From contig JAHLJZ010000038.1 of NCBI GenBank assembly GCA_025602915.1, positions 124,001 through 188,000 on the forward strand: a DNA stretch of 64,000 bases, read 5' to 3'. The notes below the pieces were generated by a model, which saw nothing but the letters and a program-made list of their open reading frames with translations, ran no database searches and was not told the origin of the DNA. This document shows positions 38,003 to 49,493 of this stretch, in pieces. The position numbers and the translations under genes were made by a program. This stretch comes from Paraphysoderma sedebokerense. Taxonomy: Eukaryota > Blastocladiomycota > Physodermatomycetes > Physodermatales > Physodermataceae. Each line of letters begins with the position of its first letter. The stretch's first letter is position 1.

Positions 38003-41000
38003 TTAGTGCGCAGCATCTAACACATCGCCTCTCACATCCGTTTCTGGTCCTGCTGACAACACCATCTCTATTCTTCGCATATCTATTCTATCCTCTTGTT
38101 CTGTTTTCGGAATATCTAAATTGGTCTCCAGTGACATTAATTCATCGCGAATTTGAAATAATAGAAGGGGTTTGATGGGTGTTGTTTGAGCAAGAGGTGA
38201 TTCCTCTATCACCGGTGCGTTAGGCATATTCCACCCAGAGTCGCATAGATGGTGAATAAATAAATAAGCGAAGATTTGTGCTACGCGGTGGATGGAGACT
38301 TTATTTGGGCCGTAATCGAGCTCTGCAAGTTGGTATCGCTTGATCGAATAATCTTTAGAAATACCGGGAAGAACCAATGGAATGACGTCAAGAAATTGGT
38401 CCAGCGTCAATGACTCGCAATGCCTGTAATCATACTTTTTGATGATGGTATAGAACTGCCCCGACAACTGTCTGTTAGCTCATCTTCTACGTATAGAATA
38501 TGATTGATATATGTCTTTCTTACAGCATAGAAATTTGGTTCAATCCGATGTTTCAACATTAGCTTCATTCGCTCTTCGAGAGTTTCGGCACTGAATTTTC
38601 CGTTTGAAAATTTCAACTGCGCTAACTCCAGGGTTTCGTAAAACTTATCCTGAAAAGAATCTCAGAGCTAATTAGAAAAAAACCCAGAAAACTGAGACAT
38701 ACACTTCGATGCGGATACAGAATCTTCACTATCTTTCGGTAATGCTGCAGGTCCATCGGATCAACAACTCTGAACAAACGTCGACATATCATAACGTATT
38801 TCCAAGCACAATCATCTGATCCAGAGAGATGACGAAGAAATAAAATCACCGTCTGGTTAATGAAAGTGGTCAGAAAGAACAGAAAATTCTCTCAATTCAA
38901 ATAAGGAATCCGACACTCTCACTGGACTAGCTTCCTGGTATTGCTCACACGCCAAGAGCAACTCATAAGCGATACGCAGAGAAACTTCCGGTATCTTGTA
39001 TTTTCCTTCAAGAAACAAGTAAAAAAAGTCCTTGAGGGGCGCAAGCAAATATGTAAGTTAGTTCGTTCGGTTGACGAGATCAAACAATATACCCCACCAA
39101 GAACTTGGTTAATCTGACGGTTTCTGAATCTTCAAAGGCCCAAAGTCCATCGTAAATATCGGATATCAATTTTAATGATTTTTCGAGGGACAATAGCCTT
39201 GGTTTTATTGGTGGCTCTTGTTGCCGGTTAATGAAGTAGTCGCGCAACAACACTCTCATGTGTCTTGATGAACTTTTAGGCTTATCGTCAGATATATTAC
39301 CGAACTTTGTATGGCTCATTGTGTTCTCCTTCAGTGCAGCATTCTGCGTTTGATGAATTAGAGAGGGCCGACAAAACTTTATATGAGTGGTTCCGACAGG
39401 AATCGCGAATGGCCTGTCTACGCTGTACTGATGAGGGCATATGATCGTCTAGATGTTAAAGCAAATTAATTGGAATCTTCTTTTGGCTCTACTTTCACAA
39501 ATGTGAGACCTTGTCACCGCATCTATAGCACATATCAGCACCTTTCACTGGGTAGTAAGTCGCGCCGTCAACAGAACACCAGAGCTTAGAATGTGTTAGT
39601 CGACAATAATAATTGTCACAAGCACGGTGGTATGAGTACGGCTTACAGTTGCTGCATACTTCCGCATTACTTCATCTGAGTACTTCCTGTATTCGACGTA
39701 TTCTTTTGTCTCTTTATGTTTCATCAAAGACGACTTCAATACTTGAATGTGGTCTTGCAACATATTATACTCTTGTTGGATGTCATCAATGTTGTTTTGA
39801 AAGTTGAACATGATTTCGTCATACTCGTTGTAGTCGCCTATTTCCATCGCTGATGAAGCCATATCCCCGAGCATTTGTCGTTTCTTATCCTTTTGCGCAA
39901 ACCCGTTTTCATAATCGTCGATATGAGCATTCATGGCATCGTATAATTGAATCTGTAAATTTTCGGCGTCCCGGATTGATTTCTCTGTTTGTAACTATGA
40001 CCCAATTAATCAAAGCAGGGGGAATGTCGTGAAATCAAGGAATGTGAGGGATTTACTAGGGGATCCAGAAGTTGAACTTGATTTTTCTCGTTAATCCAGC
40101 TTCCACCAATTAAGCCTAATCAAACTAAAATTAGGTTTCAGTGAATTGGTTTGCAAAATTTTGAAATCCTGACCATTTTCCCTAGATGAGTTGAATAACG
40201 AAAGCTTTTCTATCATTTGGTTTGCACTATGGAGGGAATTCTGCAAATGATGGGTTAACTCCGAATTGATCACATTGTGTATTCACACATACATTTAAGT
40301 CGTTCTTCTCTTTCTGCAATCGGTCTATCTTCCCCTGTAGCGTTCGCCGTAAATTATCTCGATCATGTTCTGCTTGCCGAACAAGTCCTTCAAGATTTTT
40401 GATTTGATCGTTGAGGTTATCGACGTCGTCCTGACGACCTTGCGCATCTTGCCTATGTGGTGAAATGACATTAGAGCCAAATGCATTTGTTGTGGAGTTG
40501 AAAGCATCAAGTCAGAAATACAGACTTTACGTGGATAACTCTCTTATTCAAAAGTGCTATCTCTCTCTCTCTCAATTTCAATTTCTGTTGTAAATCATTG
40601 ACCAGGTCGTCCTTGTCTGTACTTTCTTTTACTCTGACACCATGGTGAAATGCAGATTAATTCATGACGCCAGAAACCAATTGTGATCAGAATTGTGTGT
40701 TGTCACCTCAGTTCTTGAAGTCTATTCGCCAAAACAAACCAAGGGATTCTTGCAATTGTATTGGCAACTTTCGACTGAGTTCCGGTGCTCGATGCTGTAC
40801 TGTATTCAGTAGTAGGTGTGATTGTCAAATCTTGTGAATATATCGCATGAACAAACTCGGTATGAAGAATACGAAGAACGGGAGCAAAATGAGGCACATG
40901 AGAAATCAGAAGTCCTGAAAGGAAGTTAATCACTGAGCCTATTCCGAAGACATGAAAAGAACTGACCGAAAAGATTGAGGAACGAAGATATCCTCTCGGG

Positions 41001-41153
41001 GGCATGCTGATCTGGCCATGTACTTGCTATTTCTTTACATTCAATTTCCAAGTTCAGGACTGTGATTGAATCAGTAGAAGATCTTTCTCTCGTAAGTATC
41101 GTAGGATAATTCACGCTACCTGATGGTTTTCCCTGACTTTTGGCGGTTGGCAT
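38003..41153 (-). CDS. TSNAXIP1-like coiled-coil protein with CxxC module (candidate ciliary protein)
   Basis: Exons 41153-40967, 40914-40707, 40633-about 40526, about 40452-40293, 40240-40174, 40115-40057, 39994-39647, 39584-39510, 39448-39098, 39030-38923, 38852-38703, 38649-38524 and 38455-38003 give about 799 residues. The N-terminal ISSFLNLFGLLISHVPHFAP and ILHTEFVHAIYSQDL resemble the translin-X-interacting N-terminal domain. A coiled coil (about residues 150-330) and a Cys module follow: LWCSVDGATYYPVKGADMC and YRCGD, then TIICPHQYSVDRPFAIPVG and TTHIKF. A long helical region completes the protein. Relatives in animals and algae occur in cilia and sperm. The ATG at 39319 is internal: the 61-nt intron 39509-39449 joins what would otherwise be two genes. 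Confidence 0.6.
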
Positions 41154-41289
41154 CTTTGTAAGCTGAGAATTGATGAGGTCGATGGGTCGTTCTGGCAAAC
41201 CGACGTGCAGAGGATTGTTCGCATTTGTCAATTTGAGACTGTAACATGCGTAGGACGAGCACGTAATATATATATTTGTGGCATCACTT

Positions 41290-42819
41290 CTATTCATCTT
41301 CAAAAAACTCTTCCAACTTAATGGAATATGCGATTACAGGATCTTTTCTGCGATATTCTTGAATTTCCTCAACAACGCGGTCTGAATACAACCGAAAGCT
41401 CGTGAACTTAACTACAATCCTTGGAAGCCGCTTATCAACGTTTCTTTTCAATCGCCCTCGGATATAATGACAAACAGCAATCAAAGAGCCCTCAGGATTT
41501 GTGATTTCAATTAACTCAAGTCTCGGATTGACCTTCAATAGCGCAACTATTTGATCTGCCTGGATCGACAACTCAATCAATACGATGCGACGAAGAAAAA
41601 CCGCATTCATGAAAAATGAGGTCAGTGCCGAATCTGGTATATAAAAGTATCCAAAATTAACTGTGGAGAGTGTTCTTATTCCCGTTATTCCATTTAATAT
41701 CTTATCGGGTAAAGCCGACAATGACCATCGAAATTCTTCTAATTTCTGTTGTCGTTGCGGTGTGTTGAATAGATGCTGGAAAATGTGATCAATATTCTTT
41801 AACTCACACGAGTTCAGATTAAGATATTTCAACTTTGTGATAACTGTCGTGATTGCTGGGTAACTACCGCAGACTCTGACCATTGTTAGAGCCGACAGAT
41901 TCGGCAAGGTTCCAAACATACATTGCATCTGATCGTTACTTACAGTCATTTGATCGATTGTGAGTGATCGAATACTTGCAGATTGAAATGTCAATAGGGT
42001 ACTCGGAATCCAGTCGGCTGAAATTCGAAGTTGGTGTAGTTCAACAGTCTTCAGTGTGGGTATCGACAGTAGTTGTATCCATGCAGAATGACTGAGCATA
42101 CACCAAAATTCGTTGTAAAATTTAGTTTTGATTGAATCTCTGAGATCAAGAAGTAATCGTTCTAATCGCGGAAATATCAATCTTAGACCGTGCGCAGTCA
42201 ATGCCTCGAAGTTCGGGTTAACAAGTTCAACTATACAAGCCGTTGATATCTCGAAATCGCTAGCCTCTAACGACTTTAATTGTAAATTATCGAGTTCATA
42301 ATTCTCAATGTCACAAAATCTTAAATCTTTCAGTTTCGGCAGAACTTCCACCATGAAAGATGTAAGCAACTTTGTAGAAACAGTTGACTCTGAGCAGTGG
42401 ATTTCAAGACTCAAATGCCTTAAATTCCCGAATGACCCAACAACATTCTTTAAAAAGAAGTCTATAAGTTCATGCTGTTCCGAATTCCGGGACCGAAGGT
42501 GAATTAACAATGATTTCACACAATTTTTGTACGCACGAGAAGGATGTTGGTTTTGGAATGTCTTCGTTAGCTTGGTGAGTCTTTCGACATCGCTAATATA
42601 CACGAATTGATACAAGGAAGGAACTAAAACGTAGAAAAATCTCTTTGATAGCTTCCGGTAGAGTGTCTTAATAATAGAGTTGTCAAGGTAGCGGAATATC
42701 TCCAGGATGAGTTCATCTGGCAAATCTGCGAATTGACGTGGCTTTGGTGGTCCCAATTGGTTATACGGGGTTAGTTGCGAGCTCCCGTTTTGTACACTCC
42801 TATCAGTCCAATTGCGCAT
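41290..42819 (-). CDS. F-box protein with LRR-like repeats
   Basis: Intronless frame of 509 residues starting with MRNWTDRSVQNGSS. An F-box is at about residues 30-65 (FADLPDELILEIFRYLDNSI). The remainder is a series of roughly 25-30-residue leucine-rich units (LRHLSLEIH, LKDLRFCDIENYELDNLQLK, LSALTMVRVCGS, LKYLNLNSCELKNI), consistent with substrate-binding repeats. F-box proteins link substrates to SCF ubiquitin ligases through Skp1. No specific orthologue was recognised. It is one of the few intronless genes in the window. The 3' end lies 136 bp upstream of the start of the TSNAXIP1-like gene on the same strand. Confidence 0.8.
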   Translation of the reverse strand: MRNWTDRSVQNGSSQLTPYNQLGPPKPRQFADLPDELILEIFRYLDNSIIKTLYRKLSKRFFYVLVPSLYQFVYISDVERLTKLTKTFQNQHPSRAYKNCVKSLLIHLRSRNSEQHELIDFFLKNVVGSFGNLRHLSLEIHCSESTVSTKLLTSFMVEVLPKLKDLRFCDIENYELDNLQLKSLEASDFEISTACIVELVNPNFEALTAHGLRLIFPRLERLLLDLRDSIKTKFYNEFWCMLSHSAWIQLLSIPTLKTVELHQLRISADWIPSTLLTFQSASIRSLTIDQMTVSNDQMQCMFGTLPNLSALTMVRVCGSYPAITTVITKLKYLNLNSCELKNIDHIFQHLFNTPQRQQKLEEFRWSLSALPDKILNGITGIRTLSTVNFGYFYIPDSALTSFFMNAVFLRRIVLIELSIQADQIVALLKVNPRLELIEITNPEGSLIAVCHYIRGRLKRNVDKRLPRIVVKFTSFRLYSDRVVEEIQEYRRKDPVIAYSIKLEEFFEDE

Positions 42820-43124
42820 GAGTTAAATATGCGAATACCTCAAGGGAGGAGAGCTTACGCACGATGAGTTATGAGTAATTTTCGAAAACGGCCATTTCCA
42901 CTTGCTTAATGCCTTCGTTAGATTTTTGACCCGCATAAACGAAGTACTCTCTATCAAGGACTTTAATTTCAGAAAGATAATATGACGAGTATAGCCAAAA
43001 AAACCGCAACTTGGTTGTCACCTGGCATTAGAGAGAGGACAGCGAGATGTAGATGGCTGGGAATTGTCCTTCGCTACCAGACGCGTCCCAGTATTCCACT
43101 AGCCAGTTGGGTGTACAAAATGGT
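42820..43124. other. Intergenic region between DNA ligase and F-box gene
   Basis: About 305 bp with no gene or repeat recognised; holds the ligase 3' end and the F-box promoter. Confidence 0.45.
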
Positions 43125-45988
43125 TTATTCCCCTTCGCTATCATCACCTTCCTCCATCCTATCATCACCTTCGACTTTCCTCCCTTGCTTCAAGAACATT
43201 TCAACGACATCGTCCGTCGTATTTACACCTTCTATCCCGTCCCATCCCTCCGCAAATTTATCCTCTCGAACTCTGATAAACCGTGGAAATCGCAGACTCA
43301 AGCCCTTCCCGTTATCTCCTCCAACTCTTATCTCTTCTCGACCACAAGTATGCATACTGCTAATAGTGAATTCTGATCCCTTGATTTCCCATATTTCAGA
43401 TGGTTTAAACCACACATCGGGTATCAAACTCGAGGAAACGTTGTATGAATTCAAAGGACCAGGTATAAGTCGGTTTGAATCGGCAGAATAAAATTCTAGC
43501 TTCTCTTTATAAAAGCTATCAGAGAAACCGGAGAGAACTTTTGTGAGAGTTTCGTAAGATTCTGTTTGCGGGTTGTAAACAGCGAGCAGGAACGGGCTGT
43601 ACCATCCTGCTTTGCGGCCGTTTCCGTACCTAATGCCACGTTGAAGAATGTAAATAGATCTAAATTGAGAAGTAAATCGAAGAATGTAAATAGAAACATA
43701 CCAAGCTCCAATTGGTACGGCGTCTATTGAATCGACTATACCGTCCAAATAATCCTTCTTGACCTTGAGCCAGCTTTCCGTTCGCTTATCAGGCTCGTAT
43801 GTACACAATATGCCAGATCTACTATTTCCTTCACTGTCTCCAGGCTTATTTTCTTGTTCCCACACTTTGATCATTAAGCCTTCACTTCCACCGTCAATCG
43901 CCTTTTTGAGGAATTCTTGTACAGTGCTCTCTCTTTCCTCTTCAGTCATGCCATTCGCTACCATTGCGTCAACAACTAAGGTTTCCACAAACTCAACGCT
44001 ACCAGGATTCACATTGATGGCTTCTTTCAACACTTCCCGTCTTTTCTTTAACGGCAACTGTAATAAGCTAATACCATTGTGATACATAATATCAAAAATC
44101 AAAACTTTGACAGGAACCTTGATATTCTCTAATGTTACATTTTTGCGCCCTCGGGATGCCAGTGTCTGGAATGTCTGAATGTCACCGTTAATTGGAGAGA
44201 TAGCAACGATTTCCGCGTCGAGTATCAGAGAAGATGTGTTCAATGAGAGCGATTGGAGAATCGCCGCACTGACGTCCGGATACGCAGAAGTAATATTCTT
44301 TCATCATGTTAGGCAAAGGTGAGATCCGCCCAGATCCAAAGTTTAAGCGTACCTCCAAATGACGACTAAATAAAGCAACTTTTCCGTTTTCCAATTTGTG
44401 TATTTGTGACCTCATCCCATCATATTTCACATCACAAACAAAGGAGCGGTCTTTAAGCTTACTGAAAACCTCCTGCGCGCAAATGTAAGTTCACGAGCTT
44501 CCGTTTTCCACAACAGTTAAAATGACATTAGAGACAACACCTCAAGATTCCTGGTGATTTTACCCAACATCGGCTTGATGGGAGTTCCTGGGGTTACCGA
44601 GCAATATTGGAGCAAGTGTTCAACTCCAATGTTTGGTTGAAGAAGGTAGGGCACGATGATATTATAATCAGGAACCTAAATGAAAAGGATGAGTGAATAG
44701 AATTATGGTAGATGCTTAAAATCGACGAAACATTACTTGGGCGTAACATTGTTTCAAAATTCCTTCGGCCGTCTTCAATTTTTCCTTTACACTGTCCTTT
44801 TCCTTTTGCTTCCACGGCAGCTTTGGCTGTACTAGAATGTGCTTCCCTGGTTGGGTCATCATTGCGGCTCGACTGAGGGCAATCAGCATGGAAGTTTTTA
44901 CAGCGCCAATACGTAGGTTTGATATCAGTGTTCTGGTTAGATAGCGGATTTCGTCTGGTCGGCAAGAAACGAGAAGCTTCTGCACCAAGTCTTGCTTAAT
45001 GGAACTCGAACCGGAGCCCTTCGCGCCGGCAATTTGGTGCAGAGTTTTGAACACCTAAGTCAACATTATTAGTCCCGAATGAAGTATCATCAGTGGTAAA
45101 TATTTCGAGACATACACCTTCTAGCGTGAGCTTTTTTAGAGGTTGGAACAATGTCCGGACCTTGGATTTCGACTCAAAGGCAACATCACCCAAGTCTCCT
45201 AATCGCTCGTAATCTGCCCTTAAAGCGGCAGCGGTTCTTCCAGTCACATTGACGATAGCTTTCGTCATGATTGAGCCTCCAATACCCATCTCGATCCCTT
45301 CATGTTGAGGCGCGATACTATTCGAAGAAAGCCATAGAGCAGGCAAAAGATCGTCCGGAGAGTGGTAAATGATCGTGCGGAACATATTGGTCAAAGTGTC
45401 AACTATGCTGTTTCTACTCTTCGTAGAATCCACTACTTTGAACGCAGAAACTAGAAACGAATATGGGATCTTGCCGTTTTCAAACTCCGGCGGGAGAATG
45501 GAGGGATCGTGAGTGAATATGTCGACGAATGACTGCTGATATTGCGCAAAATCGCTCGATGTGCCCTTATTCGTCGATAATGACATACTTTGTGTCCCTA
45601 CCATCGGCTGCTGAGGAGAGCTGTCTTCGATTTTTAGTACACTGGCACAATTCGTTGGGGCGGAGCTTCCCGAATTCATGAAGGATGGATGAGCTTTAGT
45701 CAGTTGATCCCACAATTCCTTCTGCTCTTCCATGTTTATATCCTTGATATTGACCTCCATGCCACACTCAACAATCACTTCCTCTGGTCCAACGGCTTCC
45801 GCCTCACTTTTCGAACTCAACCCGCCATTTACGTCTTCCGCGTTGAAACTACCATTGATTGCCTTCTCCTTCTGTCTTTGAAAGAAATAAGCTATTCCCT
45901 TCTGAGGAGTTGTGTCTGCGACTTTTCTCTGCTTCGGAGATGGTGTGGATGGAGATGAAGGTGGCCTCTTCCGTTTTGACGAGGACAT
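43125..45988 (-). CDS. CDC9: ATP-dependent DNA ligase I
   Basis: Exons 45988-45116, 45054-44737, 44675-44541, 44472-44353, 44297-43702 and 43629-43125 give 848 residues. Ligase I seals Okazaki fragments. The N-terminus contains a PCNA-interacting box (QKGIAYFFQ, residues about 29-37) within a basic, disordered region. The DNA-binding domain follows (VRTLFQPLKKLTLEGVFK, LLVSCRPDEIRYLTRTLI). The nucleotidyltransferase has KYDGMR with the adenylated Lys at about 458, then SLILDAEIVAI, SEGLMIKV and SWLKVKKDYLDG. The C-terminus has SLRFPRFIRVREDK and an acidic tail. The last intron (43701-43630) is 72 nt with no stop, so it could be read through in frame, but conservation supports removal. Confidence 0.95.
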
Positions 45989-46127
45989 TGGTTAATTAGA
46001 GCAGTGAATCGGTATTCGTACATCATCCTCACGTGATGTGCAATCCGAAGCGCTTTTCTAATTCCTTGGCCCGGCCTTCAGATTCTTTTCGCTCATCCCC
46101 AATCCATATGGTTTCAATCTCTACATC
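45989..46127. promoter_or_regulatory. Bidirectional LIG1/PHF5A promoter
   Basis: Only 139 bp separate the ATG of DNA ligase I (minus) from that of PHF5A (plus). Both 5' UTRs must therefore be very short or overlap. No motif was called. Confidence 0.4.
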
Positions 46128-46899
46128 ATGGCAAAGGTATTTTCCAAGTGCTATTCGGCTTGCGCTGTTCTCTTTTCGCAGGCATTCGTCCGCTTTGACT
46201 GTCACTGACTCAAATCTCTTCGTTCTTGGCTTCATTCGCTGACAACAGCATCAACCTGATTTGATTATGTGTCGAAAACAGCCTGGCATTGGTATGTCTA
46301 TTCGCTTTCATTCCGTCCCTTCATGTTTACTCATCCATCCACTTGTTTTCTGATCTTAAATCCATTGATCCAACTCTATGTTTGCATGCAATCGACGGCT
46401 GATAACATTTTGCTTCCGCGGGCCTTTACTGAACATTTTGAACTTATGTATCTCATAACAGCCATCGGCCGGTTGTGTGAAAAGTGTAAGTTGTCCTCAT
46501 TCATTTTGAATCTTTGCACTTGTCAATCATGATCGGCTCATCTTTTATCTGATGATTATTAGGCGATGGCAAATGTGTTATCTGCGATTCATATGTTAAA
46601 CCTTCGACACTTGTTCGTATATGTGACGAATGTAACTACGGATCCTTTCAAGGCCGTTGTGTGATCTGCGGTAACCCCGGAATCAGCGATGCATATTACT
46701 GTAAAGAATGCGTGATACAGGAGAAAGACGTACGTATTTTTATTCCCGCCCATCAATGATGATCTGTCGGACGTCTAACAATTGATTTTGTTGTACTTTG
46801 TTATACTAGCGTGATGGGTGTCCAAAGATCGTTAATCTGGGTTCATCAAAGACGGATCTGTTCTACGAGCGGAAAAAGTATGGGTTTAAACCGAAATAG
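46128..46899 (+). CDS. RDS3: SF3b component PHF5A/RDS3
   Basis: Exons 46128-46136, 46249-46291, 46462-46485, 46563-46729 and 46810-46899 give exactly 110 residues, the length of human PHF5A. The protein is a knotted zinc-finger subunit of SF3b that helps bind the branch-point adenosine. Matches include [73 protein letters not shown] and [20 protein letters not shown], with all zinc-binding Cys pairs present. The first exon is a 9-nt ATGGCAAAG encoding MAK, as in MAKHHPDL of human PHF5A, followed by a 112-nt intron. Confidence 0.95.
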
Positions 46900-46900
46900 T

Positions 46901-46954
46901 ACCTCATTTCCATTTAAACCGGGAAAAATGAGCCCGGGCCCCTGGAAATGAGGT
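46901..46954. repeat. Inverted repeat / hairpin after PHF5A
   Basis: ACCTCATTTCCA (46901-46912) and TGGAAATGAGGT (46943-46954) form a perfect 12-bp inverted repeat with a 30-base GC-containing loop, starting two bases after the PHF5A stop codon. It may be a 3' UTR hairpin or a small palindromic insertion. Confidence 0.5.
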
Positions 46955-47122
46955 CACTGAGGGGATAGAAACCAATAACGGATGGTTCATGCGATTTTGG
47001 ATAGTCCATGTAGAATCAGTTGTTGTACATACTACTCATGATTTAAAATAACAATAATTCTTTGCCAACTTTTACTATTGACGGATGCTTATGTGCTAGT
47101 AGTTATGGTCGATTTATAATGT

Positions 47123-49134
47123 TTATATTGTAGATCGAATAATTTTATAACAATCCAAACTACATACAACTACGGATTGCCCTTTTGCTGGCATCTTGTA
47201 TTGCTTGTCTATACACGTTCGGGCACATGAACTGCATTTCTCCACCTTTGCTTCAGGATATCTGAAAGCCCAACATGAAGCGTTCTGTTAGTTTCAAATT
47301 ACGGGTTGTGCGAATCACAAGAAACTTACTCCACAGTCTTCCCCCAGTTCACGAGTTGATTTATATTAACAGTGGTCGGAAATGATACTGTACATTTCAT
47401 AAACTTAGATTCAGGATGCATCTTGGACGTACCAAGTGAACAAGAGTATCTTATCGTCGTAGGAGTTTGTATCGTCATTTGTGTGAGTGCAGCCTCCTAC
47501 CAAAGTCAGAATATATTGTAGTTGTTAAATGACTTTCATCGTTGTGGTTGGTTTGAGCAAAGACAATGCAATAGGAAGAAAAAATGTACCTCTTGAGCTT
47601 CCCGTCTGGACTTTTTTCCTGCCTGCTTTTTAAGCAATTTCTGTATCGTCGCGGTCTAGAGTGCGATTGTTTTCAAATCGAGTCAATTAAAATGTCAATG
47701 AACGAGGATAATGAATTCGATGGAGAAATCAAACCTTTTCCTCTTCGGCCTTCTGTTGACTTTGATATTTCCGCCTCCTTGTTTTTTCAGATTGCCGCAA
47801 TACTTCTTCTTCGGCAGTCAATTTGCGTGCTTTTTTGGCGCGACCTGTTAGTTCTGTCGAGTGTGCAGAATTTAACAGAAGTTAATTAACGAATATGAAC
47901 AAACAAATTCAAAGATGTTTTAGCATCAATGTTGAATTACAGAGAGTGATACGAACCCGTCGGGATATCCAATAAATCCATTTCCATGCGAACCAAGTCT
48001 TCCGAACCTTCGCCATCTTCTTTGGCCATCATAGCCCTTTGTCTCGCGGTCAATGCTTTCTGCGGTTTTCGTTTGGTCGTGTACATATCAGAATCGGCCA
48101 GACTGCCAGATTCAATTGTATCGTCGTCTTCGTCATTTATTTCGTTCTGAAGGGTAGCGAGGAATTCATCGTCTGACATATCCGAGTCTGATAAGGCGGA
48201 TTTCGGCTTGGAGAGAGCTACATAGAAATAATGAGAATGATCAATAAACATTAACCGCTATTTCGAATACCAGCACTGTTAACGAACCAGTTTCTTCCTT
48301 CTCTTCCATTCCTTTCTTCGATTTTTTCAATCTCTTTTGTGCCCTCTTATCCAACACATCAACCCTTAAATCCCCTTTCTTACTTCGCTTCCCTTTCCCT
48401 ATCGACTCACTCTCACTGACCACACTTTCTTCGTCAACACTTTCAATCCCTTCCGATACTTCACTTTCCAAATCTTCATCTCTTTCTTCGTCTTCTCCGT
48501 AGTCAGACACTTCAGATACAGTGTCCTGTTTCTCATTCACAACAGAATCTTTCTCGAATCCCCAATCTTCTTCTGTGTCCATCCAATCGGGGCTCTCTTT
48601 ATCCCGTTCTTCAACATTCAAGTCATTATCATCCTCTAAACTTTCACTTTCATTTTCAACATCAATTTCTTCATCTTCTTCCTCTTCCTCCTCCTCTTCC
48701 TCTTCTTCTTCTTCTTGATCTTCTTCCTCTTCCTCTTCTTCTTCTTCCCCTTCTTCCTCGTCTACTTCTTCTTCTTCGTCTTCTCCATTATCAGAATCAC
48801 TCAAATCACTCCCCGAATTCACATCACTCAATTCATCAGACTCTTCACTATCCTTCACATTCTCAGTTTTATCATCCCCAATCTTACCCACATCAACGCC
48901 AGACGGTGACCCAATCGACTCGACCGAAGCAGAACCCGATGCGGACTCTGACTCTGAATCCGAATCATTTTCATCCTCGTCTTCATCGTCGTCGTTGTCG
49001 TTTTCGTCACTGGAGGGACCACTAGATTCCAGTTCGTCTATTTCTTCGCTACTGGTGTAAGTGATGTCGGAACCAATGGAACCGGTGGTACCGGATTGAT
49101 TGGACGTTGGTTTATCTTTCGATTTTGGTGGCAT
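47123..49134 (-). CDS. IES2: INO80 complex subunit IES2/INO80B
   Basis: Exons 49134-48288, 48217-47957, 47844-47735, 47655-47590, 47496-47330 and 47261-47123 give 529 residues. The protein belongs to the INO80 nucleosome remodeller, where Ies2 stimulates the ATPase. The first 260 or so residues are extremely acidic, with a near-pure Glu run around residues 110-155 (encoded about 48665-48790). The PAPA-1 region follows (ALTARQRAMMAKE, then ARKLTAEEEVLRQSEKTRRR). The C-terminus is a HIT-type zinc finger (KCSSCARTCIDKQYK, then VVCSLDCYK). The exon joins through donors GTTCGT and GTTTGA all keep phase. The N-terminal acidic stretch is much longer than in yeast Ies2. Confidence 0.87.
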
Positions 49135-49367
49135 TTTTGAATCTTAGTTTATCATGGAATAAATATATTCATGAATTGAAGATAGAGGGTGGCAGTGTAT
49201 TTGATTGATGGTAAAGTTGAGGTAAAGTGCGAGCTTGTAAATTGAGTGGTACCAGCTGACAAGGCCCAAGGTCGAAGGCGGAAATTTGCCTGGTTTCGCG
49301 ACGCCTGACGAGTGCCATCACAACGGAACCGCGCTTGGATTCTATTCTTGAGCTGATATCTATAAAC
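49135..49367. other. IES2 upstream region
   Basis: Presumed IES2 promoter between its ATG and the duplicated gene fragments at 49368. No coding frame or element recognised. Confidence 0.4.
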
Positions 49368-49493
49368 AACTTTTTGCGGATAAATATTCAATCATATTTT
49401 AGGACAAACTAATTACATTTTTTCTGACAAAACCGGAATTCTCACTCGAAATGTCATGGAGTATCGGAAGTGCTCAAAAAATGGAAAAGTGTA
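49368..49493 (+). pseudogene. Copied fragment of the flippase gene (intron 3 / exon 4 junction)
   Basis: This stretch matches 21459-21583 at roughly nine bases in ten by eye. It includes the end of flippase intron 3 with its acceptor, and exon 4 from the [15 protein letters not shown] region to the KCSINGKVYG region. Shared words include ATGTCATGGAGTATCGGAAG and ATGGAAAAGTGTA. Because intron sequence is copied, the duplication was at DNA level. It is an isolated non-functional fragment in a gene-poor gap. Confidence 0.85.

Noticed and set aside
39080-39319. Separate gene starting at the ATG at 39319
   Set aside because: The frame is open upstream to a good acceptor at 39449, and splicing over 39509-39449 joins it in phase to the coiled-coil exons and rebuilds a Cys module.
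46029-46235. Minus-strand frame between ligase and PHF5A
   Set aside because: It overlaps the PHF5A first exon and promoter, lacks a family match and has no room for its own promoter.
48521-48909. Plus-strand Ser/Phe-rich frames
   Set aside because: Antisense shadows of the acidic repeat in IES2.
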